From JBAYGJ01 sp041666685 (GTDB lineage Bacteria; Patescibacteriota; Patescibacteriia; UBA10025; JAHIVO01), in NCBI GenBank assembly GCA_041666685.1, contig JBAYGJ010000003.1, positions 1 to 42,345 of the forward strand: a stretch of 42,345 nucleotides of DNA, in the 5' to 3' direction. A program made the translations under genes and the position numbers. Positions 25,358 to 32,794 of the stretch are shown here, piece after piece. The first letter of the stretch is position 1, and every line of letters starts with the position of its first letter. A model generated the notes under the pieces. That model worked only from the letters and a program-made list of their open reading frames with translations, did no database searches and was not told the DNA's origin.

Positions 25358-26390
25358 AATTTTAAAAAATGCCGTCAAGCGAAATGCTTCGGATATTCAT
25401 TTGACCGTCGAACATGCGCCGATATTCCGGATTGACGGAGAGCTGACCGAAACTGACGGTCACAAAAAGCTTAACGGCAAAGAGCTCGATGAGCTTATTT
25501 CTGAAATCCTGACGGAAAAACAGCGCCAACTCCTGCTCCATGAACGGGAGCTTGATTTGTCGTATGAAATTCCCGGCGTTTCACGCTTCCGGGTCAACTG
25601 TTTCTGGGAAAGGGATAATATCTGTATGGCCGCCCGGATTATTGCAAAATCCATCCCCACGATGGAGGAGCTCATGATGCCAAAAATCGTATATGATTTG
25701 ATGCACCTCAAACAAGGCCTAGTATTGGTTACCGGGCCGACGGGCTGCGGCAAATCAACATCCCTGGCTGCCATGATCAACCTGATCAATCATGAACGTG
25801 CGGCCCATATCATTACGCTAGAAGATCCCATAGAATTCATCTATGACAGCGGCGACGGCAAAAGCCTCATCGTCCAGCGCCAGCTCGGTACGGACATGGT
25901 GTCATTCGGCCAAGCCCTCAAGCATCTTCTGCGACAGGACCCAAACGTCATCCTGGTCGGTGAAATGCGCGACCTGGAAACCATCGCCACGACCATCACG
26001 TTGGCGGAAACGGGGCACCTGGTGCTAGCCACTCTCCATACCCACAACGCAGCACAAACCGTTGACCGTATCATCGACGTCTTCCCGCCCTACCAGCAAT
26101 CCCAAATCCGTCTCCAGCTCTCCCTGTTCCTGAAAGGCATCATCTCCCAGCAGCTCCTGCCCCGTATCAATGGGGGACGGACAGCTTCCCGCGAGATTCT
26201 CATCAATACGCCGGCTATTTCCAACCTGATCCGGGAAAATAAAATACCCCAAATCAAAACGGTTATCCAAACCAGCGCTGACGAAGGCATGTTTACTATG
26301 GACCAGGACCTGAAACGCCTCTATGAAGAAGGGTATATCACCAAAGAGGTGGCCAAGAGCTATATGGTCACGCCGTCGCTTTTACAGTAA
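25341..26390 (+). CDS. pilT: Type IV pilus retraction ATPase
   Basis: 349 residues, the normal length. An N-terminal PAS-like domain with NASDIHLTVEHAPIFRIDGE, Walker A GPTGCGKST (132-140), Asp box EDPIEF (161-166), Walker B VILVGEMRDLE (203-213), His box GHLVLATLHTH (225-235), and the PilT signature AAQTVDRIIDVFPP (237-250). The C-terminal motif AIRNLIRE, needed for retraction in studied PilT proteins, is present as AISNLIRE (292-299). PilT disassembles the pilus and separates this cluster from a type II secretion system. It is transcribed away from the pilB operon and followed by a terminator. Confidence 0.96.
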   Translation: MPKIDEILKNAVKRNASDIHLTVEHAPIFRIDGELTETDGHKKLNGKELDELISEILTEKQRQLLLHERELDLSYEIPGVSRFRVNCFWERDNICMAARIIAKSIPTMEELMMPKIVYDLMHLKQGLVLVTGPTGCGKSTSLAAMINLINHERAAHIITLEDPIEFIYDSGDGKSLIVQRQLGTDMVSFGQALKHLLRQDPNVILVGEMRDLETIATTITLAETGHLVLATLHTHNAAQTVDRIIDVFPPYQQSQIRLQLSLFLKGIISQQLLPRINGGRTASREILINTPAISNLIRENKIPQIKTVIQTSADEGMFTMDQDLKRLYEEGYITKEVAKSYMVTPSLLQ

Positions 26391-26417
26391 CCAGAGATTT
26401 CCAGGAACCACCCCAGG

Positions 26418-26443
26418 CCGCCATACAGTAAGGCGGTTTTATT
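26418..26443 (+). terminator. Intrinsic terminator of pilT
   Basis: Stem CCGCC (26418-26422) with GGCGG (26432-26436), nine-base loop, then TTTTATT. Confidence 0.8.
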
Positions 26444-26497
26444 GCTTAATCACATTGATTACTCCTTGAAATTGTGGTACCGTGTCAGCACTCTCAG

Positions 26498-26569
26498 GCG
26501 CCCGTATCTCAATGGATAGAGTACTGGTCTTCGGAACCAGGTATGGAGGTTCGATTCCTCCCGGGCGCA
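26498..26569 (+). tRNA. tRNA-Arg (anticodon TCG)
   Basis: Full cloverleaf: acceptor GCGCCCG/CGGGCGC, anticodon stem CTGGT/ACCAG with loop CTTCGGA (anticodon TCG, reads CGA), T arm GGAGG-TTCGATT-CCTCC, discriminator A. The 3' CCA is not encoded. Confidence 0.95.
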
Positions 26570-26580
26570 TTTAGCCGAAT

Positions 26581-26657
26581 GGACGATTAGCTCAGCTGGT
26601 TAGAGCGTTCGGTTTACATCCGAAAGGTCGTAGGTTCAAATCCTACATCGTCCACCA
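26581..26657 (+). tRNA. tRNA-Val (anticodon TAC)
   Basis: Acceptor GGACGAT/ATCGTCC, anticodon stem TTCGG/CCGAA with loop TTTACAT (anticodon TAC), T arm GTAGG-TTCAAAT-CCTAC, encoded CCA. It begins 11 bases after tRNA-Arg, so the two are co-transcribed. Confidence 0.96.
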
Positions 26658-26678
26658 CATAAAAATAATTTAATACTT

Positions 26679-26930
26679 ATGAGATATTTTCTAGGATTAC
26701 TCATCATCGGCGTCGGATTCCTCATCACCTGGAAGGCTGACTGGATCATGAACAATTTCGGTCGTATAGCCTGGGCAGAAGAACATTTAGGTACGGAGGG
26801 CGGCACCCGGCTCCTATACAAACTCATCGGGATATCCGCCATCGTGCTGTCGTTTCTCTACATGTCGGGCATCCTGTCCTCAATTCTGCGCGCAATTTTC
26901 AGCAATTCAATACAGACAGTAAACGAATAA
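26679..26930 (+). CDS. Small two-helix membrane protein between tRNA genes
   Basis: 83 residues. Two membrane helices: 3-19 (YFLGLLIIGVGFLIT) and about 46-66 (LYKLIGISAIVLSFLYMSGI). The connecting loop carries WAEEHLGTEGGTRL, which looks conserved in style but which I cannot name. It starts 21 bases after tRNA-Val and ends four bases before tRNA-Ala, so it is almost certainly on the same transcript as the tRNAs. No promoter or Shine-Dalgarno of its own is visible. Function unknown. Confidence 0.75.
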   Translation: MRYFLGLLIIGVGFLITWKADWIMNNFGRIAWAEEHLGTEGGTRLLYKLIGISAIVLSFLYMSGILSSILRAIFSNSIQTVNE

Positions 26931-26934
26931 ATCA

Positions 26935-27008
26935 GGGCCGTTAGCATAGTGGTAGTGCACCCGGTTTGCATCCGGGAGGCGCGAGTCCGATTCTCGCACG
27001 GTCCACCA
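26935..27008 (+). tRNA. tRNA-Ala (anticodon TGC), with C55
   Basis: Acceptor GGGCCGT/ACGGTCC includes the G3-U70 pair that identifies alanine tRNAs. Anticodon stem CCCGG/CCGGG with loop TTTGCAT (TGC); CCA encoded. The T loop is TCCGATT, so position 55, nearly always U (pseudouridine), is C; the D loop and the variable loop (four bases) are short. Starts four bases after the preceding stop codon. Confidence 0.93.
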
Positions 27009-27032
27009 TCGTTAATTACGTCAATCAATATT

Positions 27033-27395
27033 ATGAAAAAAATTCTCATTGTCGAGGATGAACCGGGGATGGTCAAATTGTTATCCCGGCGCCTGGCCCT
27101 GGAGGGATATGACGTACACAGCGCCTCGGACGGGGAGGCCGGCTTGTCATTGGCCCTAGAAAAACACCCCGACCTTATCCTACTGGACATCCTGATGCCA
27201 AAACTGCACGGTTTGGCCTTCCTGCGTAAACTGCGGATGGATGCGTGGGGGAAAAACGTCCCAATCATCGTCATGACCAATATGCACGACCCGCAAAAAG
27301 AATCCGAAGTACGGGACGAATGGCACTGTGAATATATCGAAAAATCAGACTGGAAGCTGGAAGATTATGTTAAAAAAATTAAAGCCACCATTTAA
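27033..27395 (+). CDS. CheY-like response regulator 1 of a tandem of three
   Basis: 120 residues from the ATG at 27033; an upstream in-frame start would run through tRNA-Ala. Receiver only: MKKILIVEDEPG, phospho-acceptor Asp52 (LILLDILMP), Thr82 (VMTNM) and Lys104 in YIEKSDWKLED. The segment between Thr and Lys is shorter and carries DEWHCE, unlike the usual A/G-rich strand. No output domain. Starts 24 bases after tRNA-Ala and ends four bases before the next regulator. Confidence 0.9.
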   Translation: MKKILIVEDEPGMVKLLSRRLALEGYDVHSASDGEAGLSLALEKHPDLILLDILMPKLHGLAFLRKLRMDAWGKNVPIIVMTNMHDPQKESEVRDEWHCEYIEKSDWKLEDYVKKIKATI

Positions 27396-27399
27396 CAAT

Positions 27400-27771
27400 A
27401 TGGCTAAACAAAAAATTCTGGTCATCGAGGACGAGAACTCCCTGCGACGTGCACTTGTGGAAAAACTGAATCATTCTGGATATACTCCGATTGAGGCAAA
27501 GGACGGCCAGGCCGGCCTGGCTTTGGCTCTCAAAGAGTATCCGGATCTGATCTTGCTCGACATCGTCATGCCGGTCATGGACGGACTGACGATGTTGGAC
27601 AAATTACGAAAAAACTCCTGGGGTCGCGACGTCCCCGTCATCCTCCTGACCAACCTGAATGAATCCAAGGATATTGCCGAAGCTATCAAGAATGGGGCGT
27701 ATGACTACCTGGTAAAATCCGACTGGAAACTGGAGGATGTCATTACCGTCATCCGACAACACCTGAAATAA
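27400..27771 (+). CDS. CheY-like response regulator 2
   Basis: 123 residues from the ATG at 27400; the longer frame overlaps the previous gene and is not conserved in style. Receiver only: MAKQKILVIEDEN, Asp54 (LILLDIVMPVMDG), Thr84 (LLTNL), Lys106 in YDYLVKSDWKLED. All phosphorylation residues are present. No output domain, so it probably acts by binding a partner or in a phosphorelay. Confidence 0.92.
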   Translation: MAKQKILVIEDENSLRRALVEKLNHSGYTPIEAKDGQAGLALALKEYPDLILLDIVMPVMDGLTMLDKLRKNSWGRDVPVILLTNLNESKDIAEAIKNGAYDYLVKSDWKLEDVITVIRQHLK

Positions 27772-27789
27772 TACATCATCTTACGAACA

Positions 27790-28182
27790 ATGCGTTACCC
27801 GAAACGTGCCATCGAAAAAACAATCCTAATCATCGAAGATGATGCGGTTTTATTGTGGGCATTAGCCAAGACGCTGAGTACAGAGGGATTTATTGTGCAT
27901 AAGGCGACGGACGGGGAGGCCGGACTGGAACTAGCTGTCCGCGAACACCCCGACCTCATCCTATTGGATATCATCATGCCAAAAATGGATGGGCTGACCG
28001 TGCTCAAAAAACTGCGAACCGACCAGTGGGGAAAGAACGTGCCGGTCATCATCTTGACCAACCTGTCAGCGGCGGACACGGCAAAAGATATCGGAAATAA
28101 ATCCCAGGAATATCTCGTCAAGGCGGAATGGAAACTGACTGACGTGGTAGAAAAAGTAAAAAAACGGCTGAAGATTAAATAA
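27790..28182 (+). CDS. CheY-like response regulator 3
   Basis: 130 residues. A short N-terminal addition (RYPKRAIEK), then a receiver: TILIIEDDAV, Asp60 (LILLDIIMPKMDG), Thr90 (IILTNLS), Lys111 in EYLVKAEWKLTD. Eighteen bases after regulator 2 and followed by a terminator, it ends the tRNA-regulator cluster. The three are closer in sequence to each other (shared DGxAGL, HPDLILLDI and K-x-x-WKL) than to the regulator in the pilus operon. Confidence 0.92.
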   Translation: MRYPKRAIEKTILIIEDDAVLLWALAKTLSTEGFIVHKATDGEAGLELAVREHPDLILLDIIMPKMDGLTVLKKLRTDQWGKNVPVIILTNLSAADTAKDIGNKSQEYLVKAEWKLTDVVEKVKKRLKIK

Positions 28183-28194
28183 ATTATTCAACCA

Positions 28195-28223
28195 AAAAAA
28201 CGCAGTGTATGCGTTTTTTGTTA
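28195..28223. terminator. Bidirectional intrinsic terminator
   Basis: Stem AAAAAACGCA (28195-28204) with TGCGTTTTTT (28210-28219), five-base loop. The A and T runs serve both the regulator cluster (plus) and the amidase (minus). Confidence 0.85.
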
Positions 28224-28237
28224 TTTTGAAGCTTATT

Positions 28238-30484
28238 TTACCTCTTATCCACCCGCGTGATACGCGTATACTCACTGCCATTGACCAGCTCGCCCTGGCG
28301 GGTCAGGACATAGCGGTGGTAATACAGGCCCGGCGTAACCGGCGACTTGATATAAAACGTAAAGGTGGCCGTCCCGCCGGGGCCGACCCTGTTTTCTGAC
28401 ATGACACCGACAGTGGTCGTATTCTGCCAGCGCGTGTCATAAAATCGGCTCAATTTCCCCCCCAGGTCATATGAGCGCAACTGCACACTGCGGTCCCATA
28501 TGGCCGGGCCCGTATTCTTAAATTTCATGGTAATTTTTACACGCCCTGAGGCAAATACCGCCGGCGTAAAATTCTGGCTCGCCACGGCAGCTTGGTACGT
28601 CGAGTCCACACGGGTAATGGAATATGGCTCGGTCATCACCACTTCTTGCTGTCCGGATAACCGGTATGAATTTAAATACCTGCCTGGTCCGGCCGGGCTT
28701 AACATGGTAACGGTGTAATTCGCCAGGGCACCGGGCTGGACTTCAGTTTCGCTGAAGTTGATGTTGCCCAGCCGGCTCGGCCATGAAACGTCCTGAAAAC
28801 GGCTCACGGCACCACCGAGGTCCTCTATAACCAACTTTACATCGCCGCGCTTCCACGTCTCGGTCCCCATATTTTTAAACTGCAGGGTCGTGGAAAATCG
28901 CTGCTTGACGAATACCGCGGGAGCGATCTTCTGCTGCACTAAATCAGCGGCATATGGCAGATTGGTCACCAGCGCAGTCAAGGAAAAATCACCGCCATCC
29001 ACCGGCTGGTTATTGACCTGCAGCTGGAAATGATCGGTCACCTCCAACTGATCCGACGGACCCTTGATAGTAAAAGTAAAACGGCCGACTTCGCCGGGCG
29101 CGACATTGGCCGTCGTCAGATTAGCTACGACAGTATCTGACTGCCAGCCGGCTGCCCGCAGGATAGAATGGGAATCAGTAGCCACCAACTGGATCGGCGA
29201 GGATGTATAGTTACGCCATGTAGTATTGCCGTCATTGCGGAATTCCACCCAAACCAGCTTATCGATACCGGACTTCACGCTGACCGGACTTTCACTCTGA
29301 GTAACATAGCTTACCTTGTAGACCGGAGCCACAGCCGCACTGGCCAGAGCATCATACTTCGTCTGGGCTTCCGACCTGATAATGGAAATTTGGCCGTACA
29401 AATTGCCTCCCGGACACGTCGTGCAATCCAAATCCTTGTGTCCGACTATATTAGGGTAATCAGCATCTATAAGAAATCCTGACCCGGACGGAGAAATTTC
29501 CTGGGACAGCCCTTTTTGGGCAATGAGGTCGGTCAGGGCATTCTTGACTTTATCATTGAGCGTCACTGTCGTTTCGTAATCGCCCAATATTGATATGCCG
29601 ATGGTGCCCCGGTTGAAATTCGCCTCATATTGGGCGCCGCCAAAACGCTGTTGGGCGCATGTGGCATCGCGGTACACGTGCGCTCCGACAACCCCGTCGC
29701 CACCATACCGGCCTTCATATATATTGCCGTTTTGATCAATCAAATAATTATATCCGATATCCCCCCACCCGAGGACGATAGCATGCCAATAATAAATCCC
29801 GCGGATGGTCGCCGCCGGATCAGCACCGCCATCACTGCCTGCCGTATGGTGGATGACGAATTTTTTCGGCCAGACATACTCGGCCGGCCAGGCCTCCTCG
29901 CCGCTGGAAGTTTTCCGCCAGTTCTCGTCGGCCTGCCATTGGGATCGACTGAGAATGGCGGAGGCTGACTGCGCTGATGCGGACGAAACTATTTTTTTTA
30001 ATAAACTGAAAATCGTCAACGGCACATCAGACGACGTGTCGACGTAAACCAGCTTTATTGAAGACGTAGAACCATGATCAGCAAACTGGTACTGGATGGA
30101 ATCTGCCTGGTCCGCCAAAACCGGTTCAATGGAATATTGCCAATCGCCCTGCGGTACCGCATCCATGGATTCCAGCGTAAACCACGGCGACCAGCTTCCT
30201 GTCCTACCATATCGTAGCGAAAAACCTTTTGGTGTCTCTCCCTGCCACCCGATTCCCACCAACCCAAATGAGAAGTCAGCTGAAAAAATCGGCGAAATAT
30301 ACACACCTTCCAATTGGGTTGGATAGTCGATCATCTCTCCTTGTTTCACAGTCGGCTGGATGGTAGCTCGTGCACCGCCAGATAAAAAAATAACTGCTAA
30401 ACCGATACAGGCTACAGTTCCAAAGAATTTTAATACCCAAACTTTCCGGGGTTTGTTGTTTGTTTTTGTTTTCATTTTACCCAT
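28238..30484 (-). CDS. Secreted PGRP-type N-acetylmuramoyl-L-alanine amidase with three NBR1-like Ig repeats
   Basis: 748 residues. Signal peptide 1-40 (ending GGARA); an N-terminal beta domain to about 155; the amidase/PGRP domain about 205-380 with FVIHHTAGS (zinc ligand His212), GYNYLIDQNG (Tyr246), GAHV, GHKDLDC (His349) and TTCPGG (Cys357). The His-x7-Cys spacing of the last two ligands matches T7-type amidases. Three C-terminal repeats follow, each with the F-x-N-x-G-x-x-x-W pattern of NBR1-like Ig domains (VEFRNDGNTTW, LQFKNMGTETW, MKFKNTGPAIW). It cuts the peptide from peptidoglycan outside the membrane. ATG at 30484 or 30475 is possible; the promoter position favours 30475, which also fits the signal peptide. 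Confidence 0.92.
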   Translation of the reverse strand: MGKMKTKTNNKPRKVWVLKFFGTVACIGLAVIFLSGGARATIQPTVKQGEMIDYPTQLEGVYISPIFSADFSFGLVGIGWQGETPKGFSLRYGRTGSWSPWFTLESMDAVPQGDWQYSIEPVLADQADSIQYQFADHGSTSSIKLVYVDTSSDVPLTIFSLLKKIVSSASAQSASAILSRSQWQADENWRKTSSGEEAWPAEYVWPKKFVIHHTAGSDGGADPAATIRGIYYWHAIVLGWGDIGYNYLIDQNGNIYEGRYGGDGVVGAHVYRDATCAQQRFGGAQYEANFNRGTIGISILGDYETTVTLNDKVKNALTDLIAQKGLSQEISPSGSGFLIDADYPNIVGHKDLDCTTCPGGNLYGQISIIRSEAQTKYDALASAAVAPVYKVSYVTQSESPVSVKSGIDKLVWVEFRNDGNTTWRNYTSSPIQLVATDSHSILRAAGWQSDTVVANLTTANVAPGEVGRFTFTIKGPSDQLEVTDHFQLQVNNQPVDGGDFSLTALVTNLPYAADLVQQKIAPAVFVKQRFSTTLQFKNMGTETWKRGDVKLVIEDLGGAVSRFQDVSWPSRLGNINFSETEVQPGALANYTVTMLSPAGPGRYLNSYRLSGQQEVVMTEPYSITRVDSTYQAAVASQNFTPAVFASGRVKITMKFKNTGPAIWDRSVQLRSYDLGGKLSRFYDTRWQNTTTVGVMSENRVGPGGTATFTFYIKSPVTPGLYYHRYVLTRQGELVNGSEYTRITRVDKR

Positions 30485-30486
30485 AT

Positions 30487-30515
30487 ATTATAGCGCATTT
30501 TCGACATTTTGTCCA
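30487..30515 (-). promoter_or_regulatory. Amidase promoter
   Basis: Minus strand: TGGACA (30515-30510), 17-base spacer, perfect TATAAT (30492-30487). Transcription would start near 30480, downstream of the first possible ATG (30484) and about five bases before the second (30475), implying a nearly leaderless mRNA. Confidence 0.65.
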
Positions 30516-30652
30516 GTCAGCCACAGTAAACGGCCTATCTTTTATAAGTCCATATGGTAACTGTACTCGCCCAAACTGCGCACAACAGTTAGATACACTG
30601 TACCGCTGATATAATCGATGACTGACAGGCAGTTCAACAAACTACGATTACT

Positions 30653-30685
30653 AAAAAAGCACTCCTTTGAGAGAAGTGCTTTTGC
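30653..30685. terminator. Intrinsic terminator of the secreted beta protein gene
   Basis: Stem AAAAGCACT (30655-30663) with AGTGCTTTT (30675-30683). On the minus strand the hairpin is followed by TTTTTT, ending the transcript from 31396. On the plus strand it also has a short T run. Confidence 0.8.
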
Positions 30686-30694
30686 AACCTACGC

Positions 30695-31396
30695 TTAATA
30701 AACTATTGAAATACGGTACGGACCAGTCATGTAGTTTGCTGTCGTAGTTGTGCTGTTGCAAAAAGTTGTCACAACTTTATAACCCAAGTAAACAAAACCA
30801 GTATTATAATACACATAGCTTGCACCACCCCATACCTCCCCGTTCTGCGGGACCCATGGGGGCGCTACTATACCACCGGCGGCTGGCGTCTTTGTGTATA
30901 CCCTGACTCCAGGAGCAGTGTCCATGTTAAGTTCTGGGACGCTTATCAATTTATAATGGTATGCGGAATTTTTCGTGTCGGTTGGTTGGGCACAAGCGCC
31001 ATTGGCAGTGGTCACCACCTCATCCCCAGTCAGCGTCAGATCAATCGTACCTGAATATGTCTTTCCTTTTGAAGCCGTAGCACCATTAATTGTCAGACTC
31101 CCAGCCACCTCCAAATTATCATTAATAATAAAAGGCAAACTGTCAGTCGTGCCGGCAGTGGCGCCACGATATACCCGGCCGTCCACACGCATATTATCGC
31201 CTACAGTCACCGGGTTGTCGGCTCCGCCAGTGCCAGTGGTGTTGTTTTTCATGGTCCCGTTGAAATACGTCACGCCACCTGTACCCTGCCGCCCGATGGT
31301 CAGGGTGTCGTACACGGCACTGGCCGCCTTCACCACGCTGGCAGTCAAAGCCACGGACAACAAAACCATAATGAAAATCATAAAACTTCTTTTCAT
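30695..31396 (-). CDS. Secreted beta-rich hypothetical protein
   Basis: 233 residues. Signal peptide 1-24 (FMIFIMVLLSVALTASVVKA). The first half has short Gly/Asn/Thr repeats (VGDNMRVDGRVY, NDNLEVAGSLTING) like a small beta-helix or fibre shaft; the second half is more globular, with Cys residues near 134 and 212 that could pair. No anchor. It begins 24 bases after the second O-antigen-ligase-like gene with no terminator between, so it may be co-transcribed with it, possibly as a substrate for glycosylation (inference). I do not recognise the family. Confidence 0.75.
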   Translation of the reverse strand: MKRSFMIFIMVLLSVALTASVVKAASAVYDTLTIGRQGTGGVTYFNGTMKNNTTGTGGADNPVTVGDNMRVDGRVYRGATAGTTDSLPFIINDNLEVAGSLTINGATASKGKTYSGTIDLTLTGDEVVTTANGACAQPTDTKNSAYHYKLISVPELNMDTAPGVRVYTKTPAAGGIVAPPWVPQNGEVWGGASYVYYNTGFVYLGYKVVTTFCNSTTTTANYMTGPYRISIVY

Positions 31397-31420
31397 ACTT
31401 TTTGTATTAGCTTTGGTAAA

Positions 31421-32731
31421 TTATTTATGCAAAGGGGTTGTTTCCGTAGTGGAAAAAATACGAGGCAGAACCGTTACGAGGCCCACAAGTGCCCAAAAAA
31501 TTATGGCCAAATCATTCTTGAAATATGGCGTGTCGAAAAAACCATGCACCAAGAGTGCCACCATAGCGGCCATCAAGCCGACCATCAAGGCGCGCGACGA
31601 GTTATCATTACCAAAACTCCGTACCGCACGGCATGCTTCCCGGAAATATTTGACCATCAACCAAATAAATACTGCAAGCCCAGCCAATCCCATCTCAATC
31701 CAAAGCGTAAAATATAACTCATCCGGGTTTGGGAAAAATTCCGTATGCGACGCTTCTTTGTATTTTTCATAAACAACCGGAAAGCTGGCCAGTCCGGTAC
31801 CAAGTATCGGGTTCGCCCTGATGATGCGTGCGGCGCCTTTCCACATGACTACATGGACGTCCGCGGACGTATCCTGCACGTCTATGACCGAGATGACTTC
31901 TTGCCTGGTGAAGGGGATGACGAAACACGCTATCAGCATGAGTAACGTAATCAGCCAGATCCATTTGCGCCGCACTGAAAAAAAACTGGCAAACGCTACC
32001 GCAGCCACCACGCCGATGAGAGCGCCCCGGGAAAACGACAGTACCAAACCAATAACGCCGAATACAACGACTCCAACCGTAAACACATGTCGCGTGACCG
32101 CATCCCATACGGTACTGGGTTTTGGCTGGACCCTGACCAGTAAAAAACTGACGAACATCGCCAGGATTGGCCCTACAAATTTCCCGACAGCGGTCGGGAA
32201 AGGGAAAACCGACGTGGCCCGTTTCGGGTGTTCAAGCCCGTATGAACCGGGAATATGCAGCAGTCCGTCATATTGGATCAGGGTGACATACCCGATGACG
32301 ACAACCGCCGCACCAAAAGCCCAGATCACGCTTCGGACCTGTTCCTTTGTTTTAATGGTGTTAGCGAAAACAATAAAAAACAGTACCGGCTCGATGATAT
32401 ACGCTTTCCACAAGCCCATTGCCTGCCTCATATCCGGTGAAATAAATACCGCGATCGTGCCAGCCAACACAAAAAATAAAATCACCCAGCGCCAGGGCAA
32501 ATGGACAGGGCATGCTTTAATGCGTATCCGCTCCTGAATTGTTTTGAAGCACCAGACAGCGATAATGACCAATAGCATGACTTCCAAAATTGTCATAGGT
32601 ACGCCGCCTACCGAAAAACGGATCAAATAAGCTGGGGAAAATAGGATCGCCAAACAAATTGCCCAGTCAAGTTTCCACCAGGCAATATAGGCAAATATTA
32701 TGGTAAATAGGATAATTAAAACAACTTCCAT
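31421..32731 (-). CDS. O-antigen ligase/polymerase-like membrane protein 2
   Basis: 436 residues from the ATG at 32731; an in-frame ATG at 32761 lies inside the preceding terminator and is unlikely. About 11-12 hydrophobic segments. The O-Ag ligase signature is visible: a large external loop before the end, SFSRGALIGVVAAVAF after it, and NPILGTGLASFPVVY. These enzymes transfer or polymerise lipid-linked glycans on the outer face of the membrane. It is separated from its paralogue (32795-34261) by a terminator. A TACAAT (minus, 32743-32738) with extended TGG ends six bases before the ATG, so its mRNA may be leaderless. Target (polysaccharide or protein) unknown. Confidence 0.82.
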   Translation of the reverse strand: MEVVLIILFTIIFAYIAWWKLDWAICLAILFSPAYLIRFSVGGVPMTILEVMLLVIIAVWCFKTIQERIRIKACPVHLPWRWVILFFVLAGTIAVFISPDMRQAMGLWKAYIIEPVLFFIVFANTIKTKEQVRSVIWAFGAAVVVIGYVTLIQYDGLLHIPGSYGLEHPKRATSVFPFPTAVGKFVGPILAMFVSFLLVRVQPKPSTVWDAVTRHVFTVGVVVFGVIGLVLSFSRGALIGVVAAVAFASFFSVRRKWIWLITLLMLIACFVIPFTRQEVISVIDVQDTSADVHVVMWKGAARIIRANPILGTGLASFPVVYEKYKEASHTEFFPNPDELYFTLWIEMGLAGLAVFIWLMVKYFREACRAVRSFGNDNSSRALMVGLMAAMVALLVHGFFDTPYFKNDLAIIFWALVGLVTVLPRIFSTTETTPLHK

Positions 32732-32756
32732 GACCCCATTGTACCATGCGGCCAAT

Positions 32757-32785
32757 AACAAAAAAATACCGCGGGAAAATGCGGT
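32757..32785 (-). terminator. Intrinsic terminator of the flippase-glycosyltransferase operon
   Basis: Minus strand: ACCGC (32785-32781), eight-base loop, GCGGT (32772-32768), then ATTTTTTTG. It lies nine bases after the stop of the first ligase-like gene. Confidence 0.8.
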
Positions 32786-32794
32786 CTGAACAGG

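Noticed and set aside
15822..26390. Type II secretion system instead of type IV pilus
   Set aside because: pilT with its signature, pilM and a separate pilin are present; no secretin or GspL/M genes.
26498..27008. tRNA cluster as integration site of a mobile element
   Set aside because: No integrase, no repeated tRNA 3' end and no phage or transposase genes are seen in the window.
26949..27032. Upstream extension of response regulator 1
   Set aside because: It would translate through tRNA-Ala; the ATG at 27033 opens a complete receiver.
31821..32537. 238-residue plus-strand ORF
   Set aside because: Antisense to the second O-antigen-ligase-like gene, which has clear family motifs; the antisense product has none.
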